Position numbers and translations under genes: made by a program. Below are positions 47,524 to 58,994 of a stretch of DNA of 64,000 nt, in pieces; the stretch's first letter is position 1; each line of letters opens with the position of its first letter. The DNA comes from Umbelopsis ramanniana AG (Eukaryota; Mucoromycota; Umbelopsidomycetes; Umbelopsidales; Umbelopsidaceae), in contig NW_026252098.1 in NCBI RefSeq assembly GCF_025399195.1, positions 248,001 through 312,000 of the forward strand. The letters run 5' to 3'. The notes beneath the pieces are model-generated. The model worked only from the letters and a program-made list of their open reading frames with translations, was not told the DNA's origin and ran no database searches.

Positions 47524-47972
47524 GGAATTGCCATAAACATTCACCGGCAGAAGTTGAAGTCAGAAAGCTGAAGACTGTCAAAATAGGCGACGGACAGTCA
47601 GATAACTATTGTTTCGTAAGGGGGCAACTTTTATTTGTTGTGAAACGAAAAAAAACTCAAAACGTAGATCACAAAGTGCCAACTCCATTTGAGTGCTGTA
47701 ATGAAGCACACCGTTTGCCGTTTAACCCAGTCCAGTCTCTCAAGAACTCAGACTTTTCAACACGTGCGCTGACTAGGCCACAGTCAAAAATTATGACGGA
47801 ATATAATATAATATAAAATTCGACTTTAATGTAGAAAAAAATCTTTTGCTAATGTCAGGCAAACATGAACTGTACAAATGGAAGTGCCTATTATATGAGT
47901 ATATGTTGTGAATGTTGGGGTTGAATAAGGGAAGGGGTATAATCAAAAGACAATCTTGTCAAAAAAATTCTT
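47524..47972. other. Intergenic, distal promoter of the siderophore gene and 3' flank of the BTB gene
   Basis: No gene seen apart from short open frames without features. It is AT-rich towards 47800. Confidence 0.5.
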
Positions 47973-49268
47973 TTAAAGAAATTGTGAGATGTAATGGTGT
48001 AACTCGTCGCTAATGACCCATGCAGTGTGCTTTTCACTTCGTTCGCGTTCAATCTCTTCCCAGTCAATACCTTCATCGCCTTTAATTTGGCGCAAATGTT
48101 TAATGTTGCGCTTAACAGATTGGCCAGACAGAAAATTTGCAACTTCGGCACGATCGTTAGGCTCCAAATGAGACATGATCTCGATCAATATGACGTCCAT
48201 AGCAACTGGTACGACAGGAGGGTGAACAGAAATATGAATAGGTGCCTGAGATTGCATGGCTTCCACAATGGGAGAATGAGATTGAGCCTCGTGTGCCTGG
48301 TCATTACGCATGACTCCCATCAATCTTATGACACTTTTCGCAGCCTCAGATGAAGACAAGTGCTGTTGCTGGCGCAATGTTAAAATAGAATCCATCGTGG
48401 CGCAGTACAGATTGGCATCAAACGGGAAACACGTGTCAAAGTGACGTTGGAGACATTGATGGAGATTGGAGTGAGAGACGCGCTCAAAGGTGTTAATGTG
48501 ATGCTGCATAGTCGCTATTTTGGTTTCTGCAGGGGCAGTTGCGGAGGTAAGTTGTCGGTACAATTCTTGTGGGTTCATGGGGACCAGCGGAGCCGATGAT
48601 TTTCTAGCATGTTGGGGAGGGATGGGTACACTAATAGTACGTAAGCTGGGTGAGCTTTTAGCTGAGCTAATGTCAGAGACGCCACTGTCCATTGAAGCAT
48701 TTTCATGCGATTTATCACATGGGACTTGCAGAGGTTTTCTTGATGCAAATGAGAGCCATTCGTTAACGGAACGAATGCCCTCTTCGTATTCCAATTCAAG
48801 ACATGCCGACAGGATACCCTGCGCGTTTTCCATATTGAGCTCCTGCTGCCACCCTTTAGTGTACATCAATTTGATAGCGGTGTAGAGATGAATCAAATCT
48901 TCCTTTGTCTTGCGAGGGCCCAAGACCAAGTTCTTCATGCTAGAAGGTGTTGCCAATAGTTTCTTAAAGTAATTGGATTGGTACAAGACCATGGAATGCA
49001 GCTGCAAGCTCTCAGGGATAGCGGTGTCTTTCAACAATTCTTGACTTTTACGTAATGAAATTTGAACATCGCTATAAGTGCGTCCATGTATCCATAGCAT
49101 TTCTCCAATGGAATTGGTGAGATTGGTTGGTGGTTTAGGCAAATTACTAGACTGGTGAACGTATCCATAGGTGTTGTCGACTGGCTCATCCATGAAGCCC
49201 GACAATGATATATCACCGATGGTTAAACTCAAGAAGGACGTTTGATCTCCAGATGTTAATGCTGCCAT
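47973..49268 (-). CDS. BTB/POZ-domain protein, function unknown
   Basis: Intronless, 431 residues. Residues about 55-165 have a BTB pattern: GRTYSDVQISLRKSQ, then LQLHSMVLYQSNYFKKLLAT, then LYTAIKLMYTKGW and ACLELEYEEGIRSVNEWL. A Ser/Pro linker follows (about 170-240). The C-terminal third (for example HINTFERVSHSNLHQCLQRH, EIMSHLEPNDRAEVANFL, EEIERERSEKHTAWV) is helical and unfamiliar. BTB proteins usually dimerise or bind cullin-3. A cullin adaptor role is possible but not shown. The start is the first ATG after an A-rich leader. Confidence 0.75.
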   Translation of the reverse strand: MAALTSGDQTSFLSLTIGDISLSGFMDEPVDNTYGYVHQSSNLPKPPTNLTNSIGEMLWIHGRTYSDVQISLRKSQELLKDTAIPESLQLHSMVLYQSNYFKKLLATPSSMKNLVLGPRKTKEDLIHLYTAIKLMYTKGWQQELNMENAQGILSACLELEYEEGIRSVNEWLSFASRKPLQVPCDKSHENASMDSGVSDISSAKSSPSLRTISVPIPPQHARKSSAPLVPMNPQELYRQLTSATAPAETKIATMQHHINTFERVSHSNLHQCLQRHFDTCFPFDANLYCATMDSILTLRQQQHLSSSEAAKSVIRLMGVMRNDQAHEAQSHSPIVEAMQSQAPIHISVHPPVVPVAMDVILIEIMSHLEPNDRAEVANFLSGQSVKRNIKHLRQIKGDEGIDWEEIERERSEKHTAWVISDELHHYISQFL

Positions 49269-49977
49269 TGAAAGATAAAGAGGAATTGAAAAAAGAAATG
49301 GAGGAAAGTTTGATGCTTGGTGGGCAAATATATGACTGACGTTTTATAGAAAAAGGGGCAAGGAAAAAAAAATATTTTGAAGTGCGATGGCCATGACAGC
49401 AAAATGTACGCAATTGGATTGCACAGCTATACGTAGGCCAAAAATAACCCGAGCCACGTTATTATGAGCTGCGGGCGGCTGAGTGAGTGTTGCGGAATTA
49501 GCCAGGTGGTGTCACACACTTAATATGGAGCAGACTGTATGAATGGCTGAGCGAACAAACCACACAGTATTACGCAGTAAAAGAAAGTAACGCAACACAA
49601 TCGGTGTAGAACAGGCGTAACCATGAGATAGACTCTTAGATTCATCCTTTAGCGCTTCCATAAACATAGATCTACTCTGCTTTGCATTGCTTTGCTCATC
49701 CCCCTGTCATGTATTTAGTATGGAAACACAAGACAAGCAGAAATTCGGGAACACTGTTTTGAGCAACTCGTCAATCACAGCCTAAACTGAACGGAGATGG
49801 TAAAGAATAAACCGGCGGAGGCCGCGCAGAATTTTTTTTTTTACTAAGGGTCATATATCTTCCATTTCTAAGTTATGGATGTCATTACATAAAGTCATAT
49901 TCCGTAATACAGTTCGTCTCTCTATGTATTTTTTAAAAAATCTTGGTTTCCACACGAGTTATTTGCGCGATGTTTGC
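49269..49977. other. Intergenic
   Basis: Promoter region of the BTB gene and 3' flank of the remodeler gene, with T- and A-tracts. No gene or RNA recognised in about 700 bp. Confidence 0.5.
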
Positions 49978-52900
49978 TTAGATTGCCGATTTATTTGCAT
50001 AAGCAAGCCAAGAGCCAACTGGAATCTGCACCACGGTTTTGGTGCGGGTGCTTCTACGGGGCAACTCAGCCGCTTTGATATTAGAGGCTTGTTGATCCTA
50101 CATAATTATTAAAAAAAAAAAAAATTGGGCATTATCATAGATCGGGGTTAGCAAATCACTGTCGCCATTATGACCGATAAGATGGGGGTTCTTAAGCTGA
50201 GGCCCTTACATGAATACGCTTTTTCATTCCGGTCACTAAGCTGTGATATTGCTTCTCAAGTTCATTTTTGAGTCGGTACTCCCGCACACCTTGTGGATTC
50301 ATCCATTTTAGTAGCGCATCAATCTGAAGGTAGAATTTGGAAGGGTGCGGTACGGTATGAGTAAAATGCGGGAAGGAATTTTTGCAATCGGATAAGTCTA
50401 CTCACTTCCTCCGGCTCGGTGTAACAGTACCACCTATCTAAGTAACCATCCTGGTTGGTTTCCAAGTTTGGGCCAAGGGCTGTTGATTTGCATAGAAGCC
50501 ATTCCGCCTCCTTTGATAATCCTTGTGCACGCATTAATTGTATCACAAAGTCCATTCCTCCTCCACGACCACAAGGTAATTCCCCAATATCGTTAGACTC
50601 CGGTCCATTACGCGATGTCAGAACGTCAATGTCAGCATCGCTTGGGGATTGGACATAGAGACGACCAGTTCCATGCATGCAAGAGCCTCCAATATTATCA
50701 AAGTAATAATACTTATTAAAGAATCGATCGCGGCCAAGGGGTCGTACACGTAATGCGGCATACTTTCTCATGTCCTTTTCAATTTGCTCCAGCTAACGTG
50801 AAATACAAGAAGTTAGTCCGCATTGGTACTCCACAAGTGTATGATTCTGATGCTAGTCACGTAGTCATTGCTCATCTTACCTTTCTATGATGCTGTCTTT
50901 CGCTTTCGTCTAGTTTCCTACGTTGTTCTGCCTTCAGTCGCATTTCTTGACTCTTGGCCCGCGCTTCCGCCCGCTGTTGTTGATACATTTTCAATCTCCG
51001 GTTCTCCAAAGCTTCTCGTTCTAGCTGCCGCTGCTTTAGCTTTGCTTGTCGCGATTTGTGACGTGACTCGTGCTCGGCTCGTCGCTGAACTTTACGACTA
51101 TTTCAATTGAAGACAGTAAGGACATCTGCATGCTGGAAAAGAAGCATCAACAACATGTATCAAATACTTACATGTCGTCCTCTTCCTCTTCTTCCTCTTC
51201 TTCATCATCGTCACTGGGAGCTTCGGATTCACTTTGCATAGAATCGTTTGTTGTGTCTTCAGCTTCAATTCCCGCATTCTCATTCCTATCTAGCTCCAGC
51301 CTTTCCGCCATGCTACATAGACAAACATGATATGAGTCAAACAAATAACGACAAGGATTTACACACAACAAAAATAGATACAAACATCCTCTTTAGCTCT
51401 CGGTTGACTTCAATTCGTTCCTTCCGCAGCTCCGTCATTTGCTCCTGGCAGCCTTCCATGTATTCCCTTTTTTAAAATTAAATCACCTTATGTAAGTCTT
51501 TCTCTTTTTTTTTTGGCCATTAATGGGCCCATTTCATATCCACTTACTTGATTACTGCACATTCATTGACAACGTGCACCAGAAAGTCAAGAATGTGGAT
51601 CTTTTGCACTACGCTCAAAGTAGCATAAGCTGCATAAGCATCTTCTTCTTCGTCATCTTCAGATGGTAACAAGTGACGTATGATGTTATCCAAGTCCGGA
51701 ACCATGGCTGGATTGGCAAGCTGTTTCGAAAGGGGTGGTGGAGTTTATACACAATCTATGAATAACCTCTTCGTTTGTTTCAACATCAAACCATTGTGCG
51801 ACTAACGCTTACCTCATTTAGACAGCCGATCAAGGCCAGTTCCCATCCTTCACGATCGTTGGCCAGGCTTATAGGGCGTAGAGACCAACCTTTTCCAACA
51901 TCAAACGCTTCATTACTACCCCAGCCCTTCTCGGAAATGGTAGTTCGTTCAAGCTGTAACACAACTTCTCCATCAGAAGAAAAGGAGACTTCCTCATCCT
52001 TCATTTGCACGTCACCATTGGTCTCCAAATCTGGCGTGTTTGTTCTGGTTGTTACAGCACTATAATCAATGGCTGGAGAAGCGCTTCGTGACGAGCTCTG
52101 TCCAAGTCCAGGAACCATAAGACTTCCAGTCACCATTGATGCAGCACCTGTGTTCTTCTTTCGGCGCTCACGTATTATGGTATTGAGTAAAGCAACATGA
52201 GCTTCGATAATCAGGTGGGACGCTGGGGTTGCCGATGTATAATGTAATGCTTGTTCAAAATCATCAATGCTGAAGGGTGATAGATGTAAAGGTTTGGAAA
52301 AGGTTGTCAAAAAATTCCAGATCAACAGGAATGACGTAAATTGCTTTTCAGGTACCCCAAGTTCATCAGACGCTACGGGTCGTAAACCATGGTTGCCAAG
52401 TGGATCGGTTATCTTGCGTCCAGCCTTGGCCTGCAGTGTGACATCTGGTTTTTCGAGGTCAGGTCGGCGGTAAACAGGCAAATCCAAGTCTTCGATTGGG
52501 TATTTCAAAGACATTAATCGCTTTCGAGTCTCCAATTCTTCTTCTTTCGACTTTGTTTTGCTGTGAGCGTCTTCTTCCTTCTCAGCGCTACCCTGCGGCT
52601 TTCTTTTGCGTGTTTTGAGCATTACCTTGTCCTTGGCTTCTTGCAAATCAGCGGGAAGTTGACTATCGATATCGTATTTTTCAGCAAATGCAGGTTTGAC
52701 GATCCACGGTGCTCCGATATAAGATTCCTTCGATGCGCACTCTCTGATAACCTTCTTCAGCATATTTTTGGAATACGCTAATCTGTCGCGTCTAGAGTCT
52801 TTGTATCAGCAACTTGACTTCTTTACCAATTAGACTTCAGTTTACATTGAAATCTTGACTTACTTCAATTCAGCAGAGGAGATGGTTCTGATACAATCTT

Positions 52901-53790
52901 CAATTCCCTCCAAATCTTGATCTATTAGTTGCACTTTGTATTGACGCTTTTCGACATTCTTATCGGATTCCATGTCGTGAACATCGCCGTTCATTCCATT
53001 TTCGTTTGGAGTGACAGGTGTTGCTTCAACAACATCGAGAATTCGTGCGTTATACCTAGTAATATTGTATAGAAGATATGAGCATATACATGGTATGATT
53101 TTTAAAATAGTGATCTAGAACGATCACTCACATTACGCCATCATCCCACTTGCAATGAACTATTTCTCCTGGTAAATATCGATCCAAGAAGTATGAATAT
53201 ACATCCTCAACAACGGCTTCCAGTCGATCCGTACCTGACATACGAAATATCAATAAGTGTTTGAAGCCTTATAGATCTTGTGAATAGCAGATGAGAGTGT
53301 TTCACTTACGAAATTGCAGCCTCTTGAGTACACACGCCTTCAATTGTTCTGGGAAGCGATCACCGACGCGTTCTTTTTCCTTTCGTTCACTGGCTACGGC
53401 TTCTGCGTAAGTCAAGTTTGATCGGCCAGTGGTTTCGCATTGCCAAATGGGTTGTCGATAAAGCATTAAGCGGTGTAGGTACAATCTGACGAAAGAAATC
53501 GCAAGTCAAGTATAGTGTGCACAAATAATAAATAATAATCAAAACAAAGAGGTTAAGTTGGATACATCAAACATAATGCGTCCATTATTCACGATGTAAT
53601 GATATCTTTGGTCCACAACTGTATTTGCGCATCGTAAAAACAGCTTGCGATAAAAAGGATACTCATAGTCCATGAAGATTTCGTTGCTCATTGGCAAATA
53701 CCAAACTTGCTTATTTTTCAATCCTTTTTCACCGGATTCTAAGCTCGGTACTTTGATCTCTGGTAGTCGCTTACGTTTAAGTAACGGCAT
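49978..53790 (-). CDS. ISWI chromatin remodeler subunit, Itc1/ACF1 (BAZ-WAC) family
   Basis: Twelve exons (53790-53663, 53485-53310, 53234-53132, 53055-52864, 52791-51813, 51720-51548, 51466-51386, 51312-51172, 51097-50881, 50792-50406, 50323-50210, 50097-49978), 936 residues. The N-terminal WAC domain reads MPLLKRKRLPEIKVP, NEIFMDYELYLHRLMLYRQP and WQCETTGRSNLTYAEAVASE. The DDT domain (about 385-450) contains VPEKQFTSFLLIWNFLTTF. WHIM motifs follow: EGWELALIGCLNE, QKIHILDFLVHVVNE and the WSD-like GRDRFFNKYYYFDNIGG. An acidic run (SDDDEEEEEEEEDD) and a basic helical Arg/Gln-rich stretch lie between. No PHD finger or bromodomain is present, so it is Itc1-like. It partners Isw2/ISWI ATPase to space nucleosomes. 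Confidence 0.93.
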
Positions 53791-54280
53791 ATTGGCTAGT
53801 ATTTAGAGGTGGGCAAATATTAAGACGGTATATGTTTGGTTTGTGTAGATGTTGAGGAAATGTTGGTATCGGAAGAAAAATAGTCGTGACGGTAAGGAGC
53901 TGGTCAGTCGCTTCAAATACTTCAACGGGTTTTCAGCGGGCTTGAGCAAACGTGTAGGATGAGGATGGAGTTCGATATGAGCTGGTAACGAAAGGTCATT
54001 TGTATGCAACTTACCAAGACTTGCTATTTGGATAAATTGCGAATTCAGGTGGGGGTTGGCACGCAGGTTCAAAGAAAACGACGTGCCTCAAGACCACCAC
54101 TCCCAACACGGTATATTGGCCACGGCCAGTTTTTTGAAGAAGCAGTCCGACGAGCAGTCAAGTCCTGCCTCTGGTTTGTGTTTCGAGCCAGCCAGACGTC
54201 AGCCCGGGCGGAGATTAAACAAAACCAGCACCCGTCTTCTTGGCTGTAATCACCTTCATCCACAGCCATCTTACCAAAAC
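53791..54280. promoter_or_regulatory. Divergent intergenic region, Itc1-like / VPS74
   Basis: About 490 bp between opposite starts. It should hold both promoters. GC-richer near 54180-54220. No gene seen. Confidence 0.5.
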
Positions 54281-55569
54281 ATGTCCGGAGTGACGAGAAG
54301 ACGTGTTGCTGGCGGTGGAACAAGCTCGACTACTGAAGGAAATGGAACAACTTCGGCAGACATCTCTTATGCACCCAGCACACCAAGCGAAGAAAGAAAG
54401 ATTGCTTACGATCCCAAGGACCTCGAAGACGACAAGGACAGGAAAGAACCGAAATTAACCTTGATGGAGGAAGTCCTACTTCTGGGACTGAAAGATAGAC
54501 AGGTTAGTGATACTCCGGTATCAGATTAAACTCTTCATGATGTTGCATTTCTTGCTCCCAGTTCAGTATAGCGGAGCGACTTATTAAACTGCTGCATTGA
54601 CAACCTCTATAGGGATATCTATCTTTTTGGAACGATAATATTAGTTATGCTCTGCGTGGATGCATAGTAATGGAACTGGCTTTTCGTGGCCGAATAGCGA
54701 TGGTGAAAGACAGCAATAGACGAAAATTTGAACTTTCAGATCGACATATCGAAGTTATAAGCGAACGTTTGACCGGCGAAGTTCTTCTAGATGAAGCTTT
54801 GAAAATGATGAAGATCAGTGAGCCCATGAGTGTGGCGAGCTGGATTGATCTCATGAGCGGTACGTCTCGATACAATTAATGTGGAAGGATAACTTTTTTT
54901 CGTCCTTCCAAATTTTGTGAAATCTCACAGTTTACTGCAATCATTCTGATCCATACACAATATTCTTGTAGGCGAAACGTGGAACGTTATGAAAATTGGA
55001 TACCAACTCAAGCAAGTCCGAGAGCGCCTGGCAAAAGGACTAGTCGACAAAGGAATTTTACGAACAGAAAAGCGAAACTTCCTTCTTTTCGACATGGCAA
55101 CACACCCAATTGCCGATATGGCTGTAAAAGACGAAATTATCAAGCGTGTTTGCACAACTTTGGTGTCAAGGACTACACCAGCATCATTTGATTCTCAATC
55201 CGGCCTTCGTAATGGATATTTGCGGACGGTCGCAATGATATGCTCTGCTTACGCTGCAAACGTTCTTGAAAACTCACTGTTTTCACTCAGTTACGATATG
55301 CGAGAAAAGGCGTTTGCCAAGGTCGACGAATATCTTGCAGACTTCTCCACATGGCCATTTACAGGAACTGGCAGTAAAGTTAATGTCCACTCAGGAACAG
55401 AGTTATCGATGGAGGTTGTATCTGCTGTCCTAAATGTGTTCACCAAAATGGACTCAATTGTAAGTGTAATGTTTATTAGTATTGTTGCTGTACTGACCAA
55501 TGATACTTGTTCCTTTGAACTTCCCATCACTAATCTGTTTCATTTTCTTGATTCCATTGATAGCTTTGA
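54281..55569 (+). CDS. VPS74: VPS74/GOLPH3 Golgi PI4P-binding glycosyltransferase sorting protein
   Basis: Four exons (54281-54502, 54613-54859, 54972-55459, 55564-55569), 320 residues. The disordered N-terminus ([18 protein letters not shown]) contains the Arg-rich motif that contacts COPI. The GPP34 domain follows: [72 protein letters not shown] and [20 protein letters not shown]. The hairpin region includes [20 protein letters not shown]. It retains glycosyltransferases in the Golgi by bridging PI4P, cargo tails and COPI. The last exon holds just one Leu codon plus the stop. Confidence 0.95.
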
Positions 55570-56209
55570 GACAGTCCACAATGTAATCAGGGTGTATTTA
55601 GTGCAAAGAGATTGCTGATGGGTGTAAAAAACCGAATTAAATCATTGAATCGCTCTTTTTGAACCAGCTGTATTGTTTCTCCTACTTCATTATAGAAAAA
55701 ATCATCCTCACTGGTAGACTTCTATCTTTCTACTACCAGATGAACCCATTTACGTTGACTCTTACATCAACCTTTTAACCCATAAATGTTAAATCTGTGC
55801 CATTAGATGTACGAGTCTACTTTTTTTATTTTGTATGTAGCCATAATACTCAATGAGCTACATAAGTTTAGACTACGGAAGGGGGGGGATTAAAATTGAT
55901 AGATGAAATGTGTGATAAGAATTCAAGAGCACATAATCCAAGATACTATATCAGCTACATAATTCAGGATATCTATCCTAAAAATCTTGAGCATTGTCTG
56001 TATCTACTATAGTTCACTTCTTCCAATCGTCAATCCATTCTCGCTCATGGTAACCAATCTGTTCAATAAACTGATAACTTACAAATGGCACGTTTTCGAT
56101 AGCAAGTGCGATTTTCGATAGTGTGACTTCCAAACGAAAGATGTTTTATATTTGGGGGAGGGGAATTTTTGAAGTGTCGAGATTCACTTATTCATCTACC
56201 ATCTCCAGA
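55570..56209. other. Intergenic
   Basis: 3' flank of VPS74 and promoter of the reductase gene. A G-run (GGAAGGGGGGGGA) lies near 55880. No gene seen. Confidence 0.5.
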
Positions 56210-58779
56210 ATGTCAGATAAAGCTCCTAGCTATGCCATCCTTTGGGCATCGCAAACAGGAAACGCTGAATGGATCGCCAAAGCTATACACAAAGAAGCTC
56301 AATCCCGCGGATTTACTGGAGAGTGCTTCGTCATGAATGAATTTGAATTGGTTAGTCTTGAGACAGTTTAACACCGGTAAAAGACAGTAACCGGCGAAAT
56401 AGTTTGATTTACACTTTCCAATTTCTAATACAGGCCAACATGGACAAGACCGGTGTGTTGATATTTGTCACCTCCAATACCGGCGATGGTGATCCGCCGG
56501 ATAACTCTTCAAAGTTTTGGCGCTTCCTTCGCCGCCAGAAGCAAAAGGATTATCTTGCACAGGCTAAGATAACTGTGCTTGGACTTGGAGACACCAACTA
56601 CACCAATTTCAATAACAGTGCAGTGAGATTAGAAAAGAAGGTTAAGGAATTGGGAGCCACGGTATTCTATGAAAAGGGTATGGCCGACGATGCCGAAGGG
56701 TAAGTTCATCGCCGGCTTTCTCGCCACAAGACATATATGTGACCCTGTTCATTTTTACAGCTTGGAAAATGTTGTTGATCCATGGATTGCCAACCTTTGG
56801 TCGGTCCTTGCTGAAATTTGTCAACAGAAAGTATCGGAAGGTGATCAAACGGCAGAAATCACAAAGGGGGTGTCCGAGGTGGAGATAGCACCAATGACGG
56901 CTGCCGAGAAAGCTGCGCAGGAACCGTTCTCTATGACTGAACGTCGATCCACCATCCCTGAAACAGTTGCACCTTACACCGGCCTTCCCAACTCTCTTGT
57001 AAAGGGTACCCAAATTAACGGCGATTCAAAACCAGCTGCACCATTGAGTCATAAAATTCATGTTGATACCAGTGCTTTGGAAAACGCAACACAGCTTACA
57101 GGTTTGCCTCGTGTGCCTGCTGCATATATTAAGCTTGTAAAGGTGGAGAAAAATGCAGAGAAGCCTCTGACAGAAAAGCTCCCTCGTTTCGTTTACACAC
57201 CAACCCCCATCATTGAAGCAACCGTCAGTAAAGTCTCTTGCATTTCGAGAAAGGGTGCCTTGAAAAGAACTTTACACCTGGAGCTCGACCTTGGCGAACA
57301 TACAGATTTCCAACCTGGTGATGCTTTCGGTGTCATTGCTCCTAACGATGAAGACCTTGTGCAAGCTATTTTGACACGATTGGGTATCAAGACAGCTGAA
57401 GAAGAAATGCAACAGTTTTCCGTGGAAGGCGATGGTAATTAAATATGAAGATGATGATCGAATCGCGAATGAATTATAGCTGACTAGCTGATATGTTGTA
57501 CTAGATCTTCCATCACATCTCAAGCATGCGTCAGGTGTCACATTGATCGACTTGTTCAGATACGGTCTTGACCTCACAACTGCTCCAAGAAAGGCGTTAT
57601 TGCGCATGCTTGGAGAATACACCAGCGATGCTCAAGAGAAGAACCTACTGATGTTCTTGTGCAGTAAGCAAGGTATGTTATAAAAATTCGAAACAATACT
57701 TGTGTGTATGGGGCCAAAATCATTTGCAGCGGTTAATCTTGTTGTACAGGTTTGGCACAGTTCAATTCTCTTCGCGATCAGCAGCCGACTTTGCTTGATC
57801 TTCTCGTCAGCTTCCCATCCTGCAATCCTCCCATCGAGCGTTTGCTCGATACTTTACCTGCTCATATGCCGCGCTATTACTCCATCGCCAATTCGCCACT
57901 CGCTCATCCACACGCCATCCGATTTGCTTTCAACATTGTGCAATACACCACTCCTGAACCCTATAATGTTGCTCGAAAGGGTGTTGCTACGACTTGGCTT
58001 GATAACCTCACCGGACTAGTAGAAGCTGCTACCAGCAGTGATAATACTGCCCCTGTTGTCGAGATCCCCGTATCTCAGAGAATTTCCGTTCCAATCTTCT
58101 TCAAGATTAACAACAATGGATTTGTACTGCCCACCGATACTACCAAACCTCTCCTATTGATCGGCCCTGGTACCGGTATTGCGCCCTTCATTGGTTTCCT
58201 GGAACACCGCGACAAACAACGCCAAATTAGACGCTCTCTTGGTGGCGTTGGTGCTTTCCCCGACCGCGATATTGCTACTGAATTTGGTGAAATTCGTGTG
58301 TATTATGGTTTCCGCGAGCGCTCAAAGGATTATCTATTCGATGCCGAATTGAAGGAATTTGTTGATCGAGATGTAATTACACATTTGGAGCTAGCTGTCA
58401 GTAGAGAATCAGAGAACAAAGTCTACGTGCAAGATTTGATTCGACGTGATCAGAAAGACCTGTACGACTTTATTGTCAACAAGGGTGCGTTGATTTACGT
58501 TTGCGGGTAAGTAGCATCCAATTCATTATGCTGACCGTTGTATCTGACTGAAATCTGACATAACTTGCACAGTGACGCAAAGGGAATGGCGACTGGTGTC
58601 CATGAAGCTTTGGCCAATATGTTGGTCGAAAATGAACAATTAGAGAAAATGGAAGCTATGAAGACGCTGACAAGATGGATCACCGAGAAAAAATACCTTA
58701 GAGATTTGGTAAGTTTTGCTCTTGTCGTATTAACTCCAACATTGTTGAATACTAACCTGTCACATTATAGTGGGCATAA
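56210..58779 (+). CDS. Methionine synthase reductase (MTRR-like diflavin reductase)
   Basis: Seven exons (56210-56350, 56434-56699, 56761-57434, 57505-57672, 57750-58506, 58573-58708, 58771-58779), 716 residues (human MTRR about 698). The flavodoxin domain has ILWASQTGNAEWIA, FVTSNTGDGDPPDNSSKF and LGLGDTNYTNF. MTRR-specific matches are KELGATVFYEKGMADDAEGL and VVDPWIANLW. The FAD/NADPH part shows FQPGDAFGVIAPN, LCSKQGLAQF, LLVSFPSCNPPIE, MPRYYSIANSPLAHP, RKGVATTWLDNL, GPGTGIAPFIGFLEHR, YYGFRERSKDYLF and CGDAKGMATGVHEAL. It ends KYLRDLWA. The penultimate Trp is the family's aromatic shield. MTRR re-reduces inactive cob(II)alamin on methionine synthase. Cytochrome P450 reductase is less likely: no membrane anchor, and the blocks above are MTRR-like. 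Confidence 0.93.
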
Positions 58780-58994
58780 TATGTTTCTTTATAATATATC
58801 TTTTAACCCATGTTCACCTTCAAATATGGTATAGTGTTTGATACATTAAGCAAATGCGTGTCTATTGTCGATAATTTTTATTGTGTATACGCGGCCGCCT
58901 TTTGAAATTTTATGTAAATTTTACTTTTTTTACCATGCTGTTGTTCCAGCAACGAAACGAATGCAATGATATCACCTCTCCACCAAATATGAAA

